Positions 27,764 to 37,649 are shown, counted from the stretch's first letter. The stretch: DNA of 64,000 nt from UBA7236 sp964463165 (GCA_964463165.1 CAYXBK010000012.1:83531-147530), one strand, 5' to 3'. Translations and numbers: made by a program. The notes: a model not told the origin generated them from the letters alone.

Positions 27764-28600
27764 ATGCAGCAGATCGCAAACTACTTCGAAACAATCTCTT
27801 CCCTGCACAGAACATTGATCCTTTGGGGAGGCCTCAGTTTGTTTTATATTCTTGAATATCTCATCCCTCTCATTCGTTTCAATTACAAAAAACTCAGACA
27901 CGCAGGCGTCAATATTTTTTTCACACTCACCACCATGGTGATCAATTTCCTGCTTGCATTTATTATTGAACGAACAACAGCATTTACTTCATCACATCAT
28001 TTCGGTGCGGTCTATTTAATTCCGCTGCCATTATGGGCAATCATGCTTGAAGGAGTTTTATTGCTGGATCTTATCGGCGCTTATGCCATCCATTATATCG
28101 AGCATAAAATAAAATGGATGTGGAAGTTTCATCTGATTCATCATGCAGATACTCATGTTGATACAACCACGGCCAACCGCCATCATCCCGGTGAAAGCGT
28201 ATTTCGTTTCTTTTTTACATGGCTTGCTGTTTTTATTGTAGGCGCACCATTCTGGATCGTGATGCTCTATCAAAGTATTTCAGTTGTGCTGTCGCAATTC
28301 AACCATGCAAATATTAAACTGCCCGCACAAATCGATACATTCATCAGTTTTATTTTCGTCTCTCCGAATATGCATAAAGTGCATCACCATTATGTACAGC
28401 CATATACCGATTCGAATTATGGAAATATTTTTTCAATATGGGACAGATTATTCGGCACATTTAAAAAACTCGATCCTTCACAACTAATTTACGGAATTGA
28501 TACGCATTTGAAACCTGAAGAAAATGCTGCTATCGGTAATTTACTTGCAATTCCCTTTCAGCCTTATCGGGTTCCGGAGGGAAGCAAATTTGGCAAATGA
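27764..28600 (+). CDS. Sterol desaturase/fatty acid hydroxylase superfamily protein
   Basis: From the ATG at 27764 (a TTG two codons earlier is possible) the protein has about 278 residues. It has four or five membrane helices and the eight-histidine di-iron signature of the superfamily: HYIEH, HLIHHADTH, the NRHHP box, and HKVHHHYVQPYTDSNYGN. It probably hydroxylates or desaturates a lipid such as a carotenoid, fatty acid or ornithine lipid at the membrane surface; the substrate is not determined. The gene stands alone, with a Bacteroidota-type promoter element beyond its 3' end serving the next gene. Confidence 0.87.
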   Translation: MQQIANYFETISSLHRTLILWGGLSLFYILEYLIPLIRFNYKKLRHAGVNIFFTLTTMVINFLLAFIIERTTAFTSSHHFGAVYLIPLPLWAIMLEGVLLLDLIGAYAIHYIEHKIKWMWKFHLIHHADTHVDTTTANRHHPGESVFRFFFTWLAVFIVGAPFWIVMLYQSISVVLSQFNHANIKLPAQIDTFISFIFVSPNMHKVHHHYVQPYTDSNYGNIFSIWDRLFGTFKKLDPSQLIYGIDTHLKPEENAAIGNLLAIPFQPYRVPEGSKFGK

Positions 28601-28625
28601 TCAGATATATTTTCAAATAAGTATT

Positions 28626-28633
28626 TACATTTG
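28626..28633 (+). promoter_or_regulatory. Candidate Bacteroidota -7 element TACATTTG
   Basis: The octamer matches the Bacteroidota -7 consensus TAnnTTTG and lies 22 bases before the ATG of the next secreted protein gene. I do not see a clear TTTG -33 element at the ideal distance, so only the -7 box is called. Confidence 0.4.
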
Positions 28634-28655
28634 TATACATTAAAAAAAAACAACT

Positions 28656-29885
28656 ATGAAAAAACATGTACTCGATGTATCCGGAAAACTGAAAGCCTAT
28701 TCGGCAATGGCTGCTTCTGTGCTCGCTGCCGATTCAATGAACGGCCAGATAACGTATACCGATATTGAACCGGATATCACATTCGATTCTTACGGTGATT
28801 TTTATATTATGGATATGAATACCGACGGTATGCCTGAATTCTTTTTATACATGGCTACGAATTCGTATCCGGGTGTATTTATGTTCATCAGCCCGATCGT
28901 ACCTTATGGTTCTGTGAATGCTTCCACCGGTTCATCTGTATACCGCTACCCGTTTGCATTAGATGCGGGAGATATGATTTCTGATGGTGAAGACTGGGAA
29001 AATACACCCTATCAGACAATGGCAAGTAAATTTTATTTCTTTTCGGGAACATACGGAAACTGGTTTGACGTAAATGACGGTTATTTGGGTTTGCGCATCT
29101 TCGATGACGGCAACACATATTACGGATGGGCAAGACTTGATGCTTCTGAAGACGGACTGACATTTACGCTGAAGGATATGGCATATAATTCAAATGCCGG
29201 TGAAGCAATTTGTGCTGGTGATAAAGTGGGGCCTTCAGATTGTATCAATGAAATTACAGCTGCAACCTGGGGAACAGTTACGGATATAGGTAATAATGGT
29301 GACGGAACGGATCTTGGATTTTCTTTTAATGCATCTGCACCTGAAACAGGTATTACAGAATATCGGGTAATGGTTGTCAAATCTTCGGAAGCTCCTTCTT
29401 TTTCACTTCCGATCGCTGCAACTATGAGCGGAGATCAAATCATATCATTTACCCCGACAGGTGCGCCGGATTATTCAGGTGTATTCGCTGCAAATTCAAC
29501 AGATTCGGATGGTGACCCGATTACATTTGGTGTGACATATAAATTGTTTGTATATAGCGTAAGCGCCGATTATCCTGCCGTATTATCAGGCGGATCAATT
29601 GACATTACATTGGATGAGCCAATAAGTGTAAATGAAATTGAAATGCTTTCAGAAATTTCTATCAGCCCAAATCCATCTGCTGATTTTGTAACCATCGATG
29701 TATCGGGAATTCAATCTGCAATTACTGCAGATTTATTTGATATGTCTGGTAACCTTATTCGTAATTTGTCTGCACCTTCTGGCGGACAATTAAAGGCAGA
29801 TGTTTCAAATCTTCCTGCAGGAAATTATTTTATTAAAATTTCTGATGCAACCTCTGCGAAAGTGTTGAAGTTTGTTAAACAATAA
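28656..29885 (+). CDS. T9SS-sorted secreted protein with an FG-GAP-like N-terminal region
   Basis: This 409-residue protein begins with an unusual leader (KLKAYSAMAASVLAADSMNGQ) that I associate with a family of Bacteroidota secreted proteins. The body starts ITYTDIEPDITFDSYGDFY with a calcium-binding-like DMNTDGMPEF motif as in FG-GAP or related repeats. A fibronectin-like or beta-sandwich segment follows. The final 75 residues are a T9SS sorting domain (ISPNPSADFVTIDVS, LPAGNYFIKI, ending LKFVKQ). It should be exported to the cell surface; the biochemical role is unknown. A strong terminator follows. Confidence 0.78.
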   Translation: MKKHVLDVSGKLKAYSAMAASVLAADSMNGQITYTDIEPDITFDSYGDFYIMDMNTDGMPEFFLYMATNSYPGVFMFISPIVPYGSVNASTGSSVYRYPFALDAGDMISDGEDWENTPYQTMASKFYFFSGTYGNWFDVNDGYLGLRIFDDGNTYYGWARLDASEDGLTFTLKDMAYNSNAGEAICAGDKVGPSDCINEITAATWGTVTDIGNNGDGTDLGFSFNASAPETGITEYRVMVVKSSEAPSFSLPIAATMSGDQIISFTPTGAPDYSGVFAANSTDSDGDPITFGVTYKLFVYSVSADYPAVLSGGSIDITLDEPISVNEIEMLSEISISPNPSADFVTIDVSGIQSAITADLFDMSGNLIRNLSAPSGGQLKADVSNLPAGNYFIKISDATSAKVLKFVKQ

Positions 29886-29905
29886 AATTTAATTCTCAGT
29901 AATAC

Positions 29906-29933
29906 AAAAGCCGGCGATAAACCGGCTTTTTTT
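29906..29933 (+). terminator. Rho-independent terminator
   Basis: A nine-base stem, AAAAGCCGG with CCGGCTTTT, has a seven-base loop and a T-run. It lies between convergent genes, and the reverse strand also ends in T after the stem, so it may work in both directions. Confidence 0.88.
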
Positions 29934-29949
29934 ATTTGCATGAATTATT

Positions 29950-32100
29950 TTATTCTTTCAATTCAATATCACTCTTCACGCCATCCTGTTGTTCTGATTC
30001 GATATTGATCGTATCACTTACTATATTAAATGTTGTGCGCCTGTTAAACTGATGGAGAAATTCAAAATCTGTTTTATTGCTTTTATATTTATTGATGAGC
30101 GATTCAATTAATACTGTTCCTTTTGGTAAAATTGTTCCATCACTTAGTTTTTCATCCTGCGTCAATACATCAGGTAACGTTTCGCCCCAGCCTTTCGCTA
30201 GTAACCTTTCTTTCGCAATTCCTTTGTTTACCAAATAGGCAACCACACTGTTTGCACGGCCTCTCGATAATGTAATATTATATTTATCCGATCCGCGGCT
30301 GTCGGTATGCGAATTGATCTGAATGGTGAGTCCCGGATTTTCATTTAATAAATTCACAAGTTTATCCAGTTCCGGAAATGATTCAGCCCGCAGGGTAGTG
30401 TCATTTAAATCGTAATAAATATTTTTCAGTTTGATCTGGCCACCGCCTTTCGAAGCGGTTTCTATCGGTTTTTTATCCAGCACAATTTCAGAATAAATAA
30501 ATACGGTATCACCCGGTTTTCCTTTAATTGTTTTAGTGGAAACATATACCGAATTATTAAAGAAGCCTTCCCGCATTCCGGTAATTTTATAATCTTTCAT
30601 CGAATCGACCTGCATTTCAAACATTTCTCCGTTTTTCAGCTGATATTTTGCAAGCAGATTGAGTGCTTCCGGGTATGCAACCGTAGCCGCTGCACCTTTT
30701 AATTCTATGGTATCAATCACCGGGCTGTTCACATCAAGTGAATCGGTATAAATTTTCTGAAATACTTTCCCCCTTAAAACATAAACCGGCGGCCGTGGCT
30801 TTTTGGGCAATTTATAAAATACATATATATCATCGCCGCCTTCCCCTTTTTTTCTGTTGGATGAAAAATATCCGGCTGCCAATGTATCTGAATTTTTAAA
30901 TTGCGCCGGATTAATTATAAATAATCCGAAATCATCTGCACCTGAATTGATCGGGTACTCCAGATTTTTTACATTGCTGAATTTTCCGTTTTTCCAGTTT
31001 GCTGAAAAAAGATCCAGACCGCCCATGCCCGGCCATGCATCGCTTGAAAAATAAAAAGTACCGTCCGGACCAAAATATGGAAACACTTCATTACCGCTTG
31101 TATTTATTGTTTCACCCACATTTACCGGCGAATCCCAGCCTGCTTCATTTCGTTTACTCATAAATAAATCACTGCCGCCATATCCATCCGGATTTGTTGC
31201 AGCAAAAAATAATGTATTTCCATCCGGCGATAAACATGGTGTGCCGATATTCATTGTATCTTCAAAAAACGGCATTGCTACAGGTTCACTCCACCCGTTA
31301 TCTGCAATTGCATTGCTCACAAACAATCCGCAATAATCATTTATTTTTCTATTGCCGCTGCCGCAACGTGTAAAAAATACTTCTGAAAAATCTTTATTGA
31401 ATGTTACCGTTCCGTCGTTGAATTCTGAATTAAACGGGCCTTCAAATAATTGCGGTTCGGAGAAGGAATTTAAATTTTGCATATCAGCAAAATAAAGATC
31501 ATAATATTTTTCTCCTGTCCATTTATCAATATTTTCACCGGTAGCACTTGTGCGTGATGAAGTAAAAACTATTTTATCATTTTTATATGCAACCGGATTG
31601 AAATCGGAATTCAGGGAGTTCAGGCTTTTTACATTTTCAACATACGTATCACGCTCATATGCATCGTCCTGCCGCTCCATCCATTTTAATGCAAGTTCAC
31701 AGGCACTGATCTCCTGCGTGATCTCAGGCCTGCGGTATGGTTCTTCGAGTAAATATTTTTGAAATTGCGGAATTGCATCAATATACCTTTCCTGCGCTTT
31801 CAGCATCAAAGCGTATTTTTTAATTGATTCCGTTCCATGTTCCGATTCGATCGCTTTATTATACCATTCTCCCGCCTGCTCGTAATTATTATTGTTTTCA
31901 TACGATTCTGCGATCATCCATGCAATATTTCCCTGTTCCAAAGGTGTTTCCGCTTTCGGATATTCTTTCAGCAATAATTCGGTGGCGAGTGTATATTTTT
32001 TGAGATTATAAGCTGTTTGCCCATCCTGAATATTTTCTTCCACATGACAACCCGTAAAAACGCCGGCCAGGAACACAAAAAGTAAAATTCTGTTCTTCAT
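29950..32100 (-). CDS. PorE-like OmpA-family lipoprotein (TPR, WD40-like propeller, OmpA)
   Basis: The true start is the ATG at 32100 (716 residues), where a lipoprotein signal begins (MKNRILLFVFLAGVFTGC, acylated C18). An open frame extends about 290 bases further upstream but crosses the divergent gene's leader and is not expected to be coding. Domain order is TPR-like helices (about 25-140), a PD40/WD40-like propeller (about 165-440, with repeated LSPDGNTLFF-type blades), a carboxypeptidase-regulatory-like beta domain, and a C-terminal OmpA domain (INSHTDSRGSDKYNITLSRG) that binds peptidoglycan. This architecture is that of PorE, a lipoprotein linked to the T9SS PorK-PorN ring in Porphyromonas. 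Several T9SS substrates lie nearby. The assignment to PorE itself, rather than a paralogue, is inferred. Confidence 0.82.
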   Translation of the reverse strand: MKNRILLFVFLAGVFTGCHVEENIQDGQTAYNLKKYTLATELLLKEYPKAETPLEQGNIAWMIAESYENNNNYEQAGEWYNKAIESEHGTESIKKYALMLKAQERYIDAIPQFQKYLLEEPYRRPEITQEISACELALKWMERQDDAYERDTYVENVKSLNSLNSDFNPVAYKNDKIVFTSSRTSATGENIDKWTGEKYYDLYFADMQNLNSFSEPQLFEGPFNSEFNDGTVTFNKDFSEVFFTRCGSGNRKINDYCGLFVSNAIADNGWSEPVAMPFFEDTMNIGTPCLSPDGNTLFFAATNPDGYGGSDLFMSKRNEAGWDSPVNVGETINTSGNEVFPYFGPDGTFYFSSDAWPGMGGLDLFSANWKNGKFSNVKNLEYPINSGADDFGLFIINPAQFKNSDTLAAGYFSSNRKKGEGGDDIYVFYKLPKKPRPPVYVLRGKVFQKIYTDSLDVNSPVIDTIELKGAAATVAYPEALNLLAKYQLKNGEMFEMQVDSMKDYKITGMREGFFNNSVYVSTKTIKGKPGDTVFIYSEIVLDKKPIETASKGGGQIKLKNIYYDLNDTTLRAESFPELDKLVNLLNENPGLTIQINSHTDSRGSDKYNITLSRGRANSVVAYLVNKGIAKERLLAKGWGETLPDVLTQDEKLSDGTILPKGTVLIESLINKYKSNKTDFEFLHQFNRRTTFNIVSDTINIESEQQDGVKSDIELKE

Positions 32101-32218
32101 ATCTAATGCTAAGTTATAAAACGTATGCCTGGGAAAAATGTTATGCCTGTACTTATATTGTAAAAATGGGGCTTTCATTGTAATTTCATCATTTCCAAAC
32201 ACAACAAAAATCAGGCTT

Positions 32219-34093
32219 ATGATACGATCCGGATTTCTAACAGCGGGCTTATTCATTTTTTCTTTTCTGCCCCAGATTTTAAACGCACAAACCGCCATTG
32301 ATGTTGAACTGGTTGCAAGTGGATTTGACGAACCTGTTGCCGTTGTGAATGCAGGCGACGACCGTCTTTTTATTGTTGAAAGAACGGGCAAAATAAAAAT
32401 TCTCTATCCTGACGGTTCGGTTGCGACTTTTCTCGATATTGATGCAAGGGTAGGATCGGTTGGCGGTGAGCAGGGATTGCTGGGGCTTGCTTTTCACCCG
32501 GATTATGTTTCCAACGGCTATTTTTTTGTGAATTATACTGATACACTCGGTGATACACATATTTCACGATTTTCAAGAACAGTTGCTGACAGCGAATCCG
32601 GAGATCCGGCATCTGAATTAAATCTCATTTATATGGACCAGCCTGCAAATAATCATAATGGCGGCTGTTTAAATTTCGGGCCGGATGGATATTTATACAT
32701 TTTCATGGGAGATGGTGGTGGCACCGGGCATAACAGGTCGCAGGATATTACCGATAATTTGTTTGGAAAAATTTTGCGTGTCGATGTTGATGGCGGAATT
32801 CCATATGCAATTCCACCTGATAATCCCTATGTTGGAATTACAGGCGATGATGAAATTTATGCGATCGGTTTGCGCAACCCATGGAGATGTAATTTTGATC
32901 GTTTAACAGGAGATATATGGGTTGGTGATGTGGGAGCAGACAGTTGGGAAGAAATTGATTTTATTCCGGCAGATGCAACGCCCGATTGGAATTTCGGTTG
33001 GAAATGTTATGAAGGATTTCATTTAAGGGAAGGCGGTGCATGCGATACAATCGTTGCAGATTTTGATTTGCCGATCTATGAATATCCGCATGATATTGAT
33101 TCGGGCGGATTTGCCGTGACGGGTGGTTATGTTTACCGCGGAACCGAATTTCCGGGATTATATGGAAAATATATTTTCTGTGATTATATCAGCGGCAATT
33201 TTTTTTCACTTGAACCGGATGGTGCAGGTGGATGGATTTCTCATTTTTATGATTATGTGATAGATCATATCACATCATTCGGCGAAAATAATAATGGAGA
33301 AATTTATTTATGTATAAACGATAACGGAAATGTTTATAAATTAATTGATCACTGCGCAGATTTAAATTTATCTGTAATTATTACCGATGCATCGGCACCC
33401 ACAATTAATAATGGCGCAGTGAATTTAACAGTAACCGGAGCAACAGCGCCGATTATTTATAATTGGTCGAATGGTGCAACAACCGAAGATATTAATTTCT
33501 TATCTGCTGGTAATTATTCAGTAACAGTAACTGATGCCCTCGGCTGTTCAAATATAATGAGCGCAACAGTTGAAAATTTATGCGGGCCCGCAACCGGTAT
33601 TGTTGCAACACCTTCGGCAACTTCTGTTTTTATTGATTGGGATGATATGGGCGCCATGGGTTATCGGGTGATGTATAAACCTGTCGGCCCGGGCCCCTTT
33701 ACGCAAATAAATACACCTGTTTCTTCCATTACAATTCCCGGATTAACACCATCAACCGGATATACATTTAAAATTAAAAATAAATGCCCGGGTGCGCCGG
33801 GTGCCTTTTCTGCAAATGGAAATTTTATGACGTCTCCTTTAAAAGAAAAAAATGAACAGAAGGAGTTGATCACTGTCTACCCAAATCCAAACCAGGGAGT
33901 ATTTTTTATTGAGGGAATTATAGAACAAACTGAAATCTGCATTTATAATCCCGCCGGCCAGCTGATAAAAAAAATAAATACTTCTTATTCCGTTGAAATT
34001 GATCTGACGGATCAGAATGCCGGTGTTTATTTTTTAATTGCAAAAACAGCAGATGGAGCATTAAATTATAAATCCCTGATAACAAAAATTTGA
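32219..34093 (+). CDS. PQQ-dependent sugar dehydrogenase-like secreted protein with SprB-type repeat and T9SS domain
   Basis: About 624 residues start at ATG 32219 with a signal peptide (IRSGFLTAGLFIFSFLPQILNAQ region). A glucose/sorbosone dehydrogenase-type six-bladed propeller (about 25-375) shows LVASGFDEPVAVVNAGDDRL, GLLGLAFHPDY, NHNGGCLNFGPDGYLYIFMG and YAIGLRNPWRCNFDR. Then come a SprB/PKD-like repeat (YNWSNGATTEDINFLSAGNY), a fibronectin III-like domain and a T9SS sorting domain (VYPNPNQGVFFIEG). It likely oxidises sugars with PQQ in the periplasm or at the surface. A close paralogue lies at 35710. Its start faces the PorE-like gene across a 118-base divergent region. Confidence 0.85.
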   Translation: MIRSGFLTAGLFIFSFLPQILNAQTAIDVELVASGFDEPVAVVNAGDDRLFIVERTGKIKILYPDGSVATFLDIDARVGSVGGEQGLLGLAFHPDYVSNGYFFVNYTDTLGDTHISRFSRTVADSESGDPASELNLIYMDQPANNHNGGCLNFGPDGYLYIFMGDGGGTGHNRSQDITDNLFGKILRVDVDGGIPYAIPPDNPYVGITGDDEIYAIGLRNPWRCNFDRLTGDIWVGDVGADSWEEIDFIPADATPDWNFGWKCYEGFHLREGGACDTIVADFDLPIYEYPHDIDSGGFAVTGGYVYRGTEFPGLYGKYIFCDYISGNFFSLEPDGAGGWISHFYDYVIDHITSFGENNNGEIYLCINDNGNVYKLIDHCADLNLSVIITDASAPTINNGAVNLTVTGATAPIIYNWSNGATTEDINFLSAGNYSVTVTDALGCSNIMSATVENLCGPATGIVATPSATSVFIDWDDMGAMGYRVMYKPVGPGPFTQINTPVSSITIPGLTPSTGYTFKIKNKCPGAPGAFSANGNFMTSPLKEKNEQKELITVYPNPNQGVFFIEGIIEQTEICIYNPAGQLIKKINTSYSVEIDLTDQNAGVYFLIAKTADGALNYKSLITKI

Positions 34094-34308
34094 TGTGTAA
34101 TGAGTGAATTTCAGTGCCAAACACAAACTTTCAGTTTTATTGAAGGCGAGATATTATTTCCACTCTACTGAGCAAGCTTTTCCACGAAAAAAATTAAAAA
34201 ATTTGTTTGCACATTCCTGAAAGTGTGATTTGAAGAGCACTTTTAAGAAATGGACTATGGATTGTTAAGAGATATTAACAAACTAATTATCTCACATAAA
34301 TTTTTTTT

Positions 34309-35415
34309 ATGAAAAAGTTCTCATTATTTTCTACTATCTCCATTTTATTTTGCTTCCTCCTGTCTGCTTCGTTATATGCAAACCCGATTGATGGTAATGT
34401 ATCAACGGAATTTTCAAAAAATCATCGTTCCGCATTTATACATTTCGCCAAAGATGAAGACGGCGATGGTGTAAAAGATAAAAACGATGAATGCCCTGGC
34501 ACACCAAAAGATGTTGTTGTGGATGAAAAAGGATGCCCGGTCGACAATGATAAAGACGGCATAGTGGATTACCTCGATAAATGTCCTACAACCATAGGCC
34601 TTGTTGGATTAAATGGTTGCCCTGATAAGGATAATGACGGTGTTGCCGACAATGATGATTTGTGTATGGATGTGCCCGGAACACCCAGATTTATGGGTTG
34701 CCCCGACAGTGATGGTGATGGAATTGAAGATGCGGCCGACAGGTGCCCGAATGCGAAAGGACTTGATCAGTTTAAAGGATGCCCGGATTCAGACGGTGAT
34801 GGTGTTGAAGATGCGGCGGATAAATGTGCGAATTCAGTAAAAGGAATTAAAGTAGATGCAACAGGTTGTGTTGCCGATTCGGATAAAGATGGAATTGCAG
34901 ATGTTGATGATAAATGCCCTGAAACATTAAAAGGAATTAAAGTAGATGCAAAAGGTTGCCCTGCTGATACAGATGGTGATGGTATTATTGATACAAACGA
35001 TAAATGCCCGACAACAAAAGCTGAAGGCACTGTAAACGGTTGCCCCGTAATTAAACCGGATGTGAAAAAAAGATTGGATTTCGCAGCCAGAGGAACAAAT
35101 TTCGAATCGGGTAAAGCAGTACTTACAACTTCATCATACGATATGCTGAATGAAGTGGTAAGTATTTTAAAAGAATATCCGGATTATAATTTGAAAATTT
35201 CCGGACATACGGACAATGTTGGAGGTGATGAAACAAATTATCAGCTTTCTCAGGCAAGAGTGGATGCAGTAAAAAGTTATCTCTTAAGTAAAGGTGTTCC
35301 GGCCAGCCGTCTTGAAGCGACAGGATATGGTGAAACAAAACCGATTGCTTCAAATGATACTGCCGAAGGAAGAGCAAAAAACAGGAGAGTTGAACTCGAA
35401 TTATATATACAATGA
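34309..35415 (+). CDS. OmpA-family outer-membrane protein with thrombospondin type 3 repeats
   Basis: This 368-residue protein has a signal peptide (FSLFSTISILFCFLLSASLYA), then about eight calcium-binding thrombospondin type 3 repeats of the form DSDGDGIEDAADRCPNAKG. An OmpA C-terminal peptidoglycan-binding domain follows (LKISGHTDNVGGDETNYQL, ARVDAVKSYLLSKGV, KNRRVELELY). An N-terminal beta-barrel typical of full OmpA is absent, so the protein is probably periplasmic or lipid-independent and tethers the wall to the envelope. A strong hairpin terminator follows. It sits between the two sugar-dehydrogenase paralogues. Confidence 0.9.
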   Translation: MKKFSLFSTISILFCFLLSASLYANPIDGNVSTEFSKNHRSAFIHFAKDEDGDGVKDKNDECPGTPKDVVVDEKGCPVDNDKDGIVDYLDKCPTTIGLVGLNGCPDKDNDGVADNDDLCMDVPGTPRFMGCPDSDGDGIEDAADRCPNAKGLDQFKGCPDSDGDGVEDAADKCANSVKGIKVDATGCVADSDKDGIADVDDKCPETLKGIKVDAKGCPADTDGDGIIDTNDKCPTTKAEGTVNGCPVIKPDVKKRLDFAARGTNFESGKAVLTTSSYDMLNEVVSILKEYPDYNLKISGHTDNVGGDETNYQLSQARVDAVKSYLLSKGVPASRLEATGYGETKPIASNDTAEGRAKNRRVELELYIQ

Positions 35416-35460
35416 AATGAACCCGTATCTGAAGTGTAAAAACTTTGGTAAAACACCACA

Positions 35461-35492
35461 AACCGTTTGAATTTTTTCAAACGGTTTTTTTT
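35461..35492 (+). terminator. Rho-independent terminator
   Basis: An eleven-base-pair perfect stem, AACCGTTTGAA with TTCAAACGGTT, has a four-base loop and a T-run. It lies 45 bases after the OmpA-family gene. The remaining bases up to 35709 are AT-rich and show no gene. Confidence 0.92.
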
Positions 35493-35709
35493 ATAATACA
35501 TTAAGGCATCAAAAATTATTTTTGAATTTTTTTATCAAGCAATAAACAATATGAATTTTTAAGAAAGATCTGCTCAGCAATTTAAAATTTATACGTAACC
35601 GGTAAAACAATGACCGGCTCCATTTTTATTCACGGGAAATTATTTACCTTAGAACATTGATTATGCCCTCCGCACACAAAATCAATTTTAATCACTTAAA
35701 CTAATATTT

Positions 35710-37602
35710 ATGCAAAACAGGTTACGCTTTTCAGCATTTCTCATTACATTATTTATCGTGATGCAAATTCATGCACAGGTTAGTCCCGGCCCGATTCTCG
35801 ATCTTGTTTTAATACCGCAGCCCCCTGCAGGTTTTGCTGATCCGGTGGATATTGCAAATGCGGGCGACTCAAGGTTATTTATCGTTGAAAAAAGCGGTTA
35901 TATCCGCATTTTAAAAACCGACGGCACTTCTTCCTTATTTCTCGATATTGATGCGAAAGTAAAATCATCCGGATCCGAGCAGGGTTTATTGGGCCTGGCG
36001 TTTCATCCCGATTATGCAGTGAACGGATATTTTTATGTAAACTATATTAATAATTCCGGCAATACGCAGATTTCACGCTATTCACGTGATGCTGTGAATC
36101 CCGATCTTGCAGATGCAGGAAGTGAATTACCTATGATCACGATCACGCAACCATTTACAAATCACAATGGCGGTAATCTTGAATTTGGTCCCGATGGATA
36201 TTTGTATATCGGAACGGGTGATGGCGGCAGCAGCGGTGATCCGGGAAATCGTGCACAGGATATAACAGGACAATTATTAGGTAAAATGCTGCGTATTGAT
36301 GTGGATGGCGGAAGCCCTTATGCAATTCCTGCAGATAATCCGTTTGTCGGAATTACGGGTGACGATGAGATCTGGGCATATGGTGTAAGAAATCCATGGC
36401 GTTTTTCATTCGACCGATCAACAGGTGATCTCTGGATAGGAGAGGTTGGTCAAAATGCATGGGAAGAAGTTGATTTTCAGCCGGCCGGAAGTACGGGTGG
36501 AGAAAATTACGGATGGCGCTGTTATGAAGGTAATCATGATTATAATACTGCCGGTTGCGGCCCGATGGGTGATTACGATGCACCTGTATTTGAATACAAC
36601 CATTCATTCGGAGCAGGCGGTTATGCAATTACAGGAGGATATGTGTATCGCGGTTCGCAATTTCCCGGCATGGTAGGTTATTATATTTTCTGTGATTATG
36701 TTTCGGGTAATTGGTGGACCTTAACATCAAATGGTGCAGGCGGATGGAACAGCCAGTTTTTGAGTGGATTTCAATCTGATGTTTCCAGTTATGGTGAAGG
36801 ATATGATGGTGAAATTTATGCTTGTAATTTATCGAACGGCGATATTTATCATGTAGTGGACGCATGCGGAAATTTCAGTTTGAATACAGCTGTTACTGAT
36901 GCGAATTATGGTTTGAATAATGGTGCAATTGACCTTTCAACTACGGGTGGCACGGCGCCGTTTTCTTATGCATGGAATACTGGTGCAACAACGCAGGATA
37001 TTTCTTCATTGCCTGCAGGGCCTTATTCAGTGACGGTAACGGATAATATCGGTTGTGTGCGCACAACAAATGCAACAGTAAATTCTGTCTGCGGGCCGCT
37101 GCCTTCAATTACAACTGTGAGTGTGGGTTCAACTACTGCAAGTTTCGACTGGATTGATGAAGGTGTTGCAAATTATAAAGTGCAGTATCGCCCATCAGCA
37201 GGTGGGGCATGGATCAAAATAAATACTGCCGTGAGTTCAATTTCATTAACAGGATTAATTCCGGCAACCGCTTATAAATTAAAAGTAATGCATACATGTC
37301 CGACAGGTGTGAAATACAGTAAAAGCAAAAATTTTACAACAACTGCAAGGCTTGGATCAGGTGAAGAAACCAGTGAACCGCAGATTGTTCCGAATCCGGG
37401 CAATGGTATTTTCAATATTTTAAATGCCGATGAAAATACATCTGTGCGTATTATTGATATGTCGGGAAAATTATTGGGCGAATTTATAAATATCGAAAAT
37501 ACATCTCTCGATCTTTCAAATTATGCAGAAGGATTTTATTTTGTGCAGTTCATTGAAGAAAATACGGTGATCAGTACGCAGAAATTAATCATCGCGAAAT
37601 AA
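35710..37602 (+). CDS. PQQ-dependent sugar dehydrogenase-like secreted protein, paralogue of the 32219 gene
   Basis: This 630-residue protein has the same architecture as its paralogue: signal peptide (to VMQIHAQ), sugar-dehydrogenase propeller (AFHPDYAVNGYFYVNY, NHNGGNLEFGPDGYLYIG, YGVRNPWRFSFDR), one SprB-like repeat (YAWNTGATTQDISSLPAGPY), a fibronectin III-like domain and a T9SS sorting domain (IVPNPGNGIFNIL, ending KLIIAK). A GDGGSSGDPGNRAQDITGQL loop is present near the expected PQQ/calcium site, and its equivalent is slightly altered in the paralogue. The two probably arose by duplication around the OmpA gene. Secretion through T9SS is well supported; the sugar substrate is not known. 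Confidence 0.86.
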   Translation: MQNRLRFSAFLITLFIVMQIHAQVSPGPILDLVLIPQPPAGFADPVDIANAGDSRLFIVEKSGYIRILKTDGTSSLFLDIDAKVKSSGSEQGLLGLAFHPDYAVNGYFYVNYINNSGNTQISRYSRDAVNPDLADAGSELPMITITQPFTNHNGGNLEFGPDGYLYIGTGDGGSSGDPGNRAQDITGQLLGKMLRIDVDGGSPYAIPADNPFVGITGDDEIWAYGVRNPWRFSFDRSTGDLWIGEVGQNAWEEVDFQPAGSTGGENYGWRCYEGNHDYNTAGCGPMGDYDAPVFEYNHSFGAGGYAITGGYVYRGSQFPGMVGYYIFCDYVSGNWWTLTSNGAGGWNSQFLSGFQSDVSSYGEGYDGEIYACNLSNGDIYHVVDACGNFSLNTAVTDANYGLNNGAIDLSTTGGTAPFSYAWNTGATTQDISSLPAGPYSVTVTDNIGCVRTTNATVNSVCGPLPSITTVSVGSTTASFDWIDEGVANYKVQYRPSAGGAWIKINTAVSSISLTGLIPATAYKLKVMHTCPTGVKYSKSKNFTTTARLGSGEETSEPQIVPNPGNGIFNILNADENTSVRIIDMSGKLLGEFINIENTSLDLSNYAEGFYFVQFIEENTVISTQKLIIAK

Positions 37603-37625
37603 TTTTAATTCAAATTTATTTTAGT

Positions 37626-37649
37626 AGGCCGGCGCAAGCCGGCCTTTTT
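37626..37649 (+). terminator. Rho-independent terminator
   Basis: An eight-base GC-rich stem, AGGCCGGC with GCCGGCCT, has a GCAA tetraloop and is followed by TTTTT. It lies 23 bases after the sugar-dehydrogenase paralogue. Confidence 0.92.

Noticed and set aside
32101..32391. N-terminal extension of the PorE-like protein
   Set aside because: The open frame continues upstream, but the lipoprotein signal starts at 32100. The extension is antisense to the start of the divergent sugar-dehydrogenase gene and has no protein-like character.
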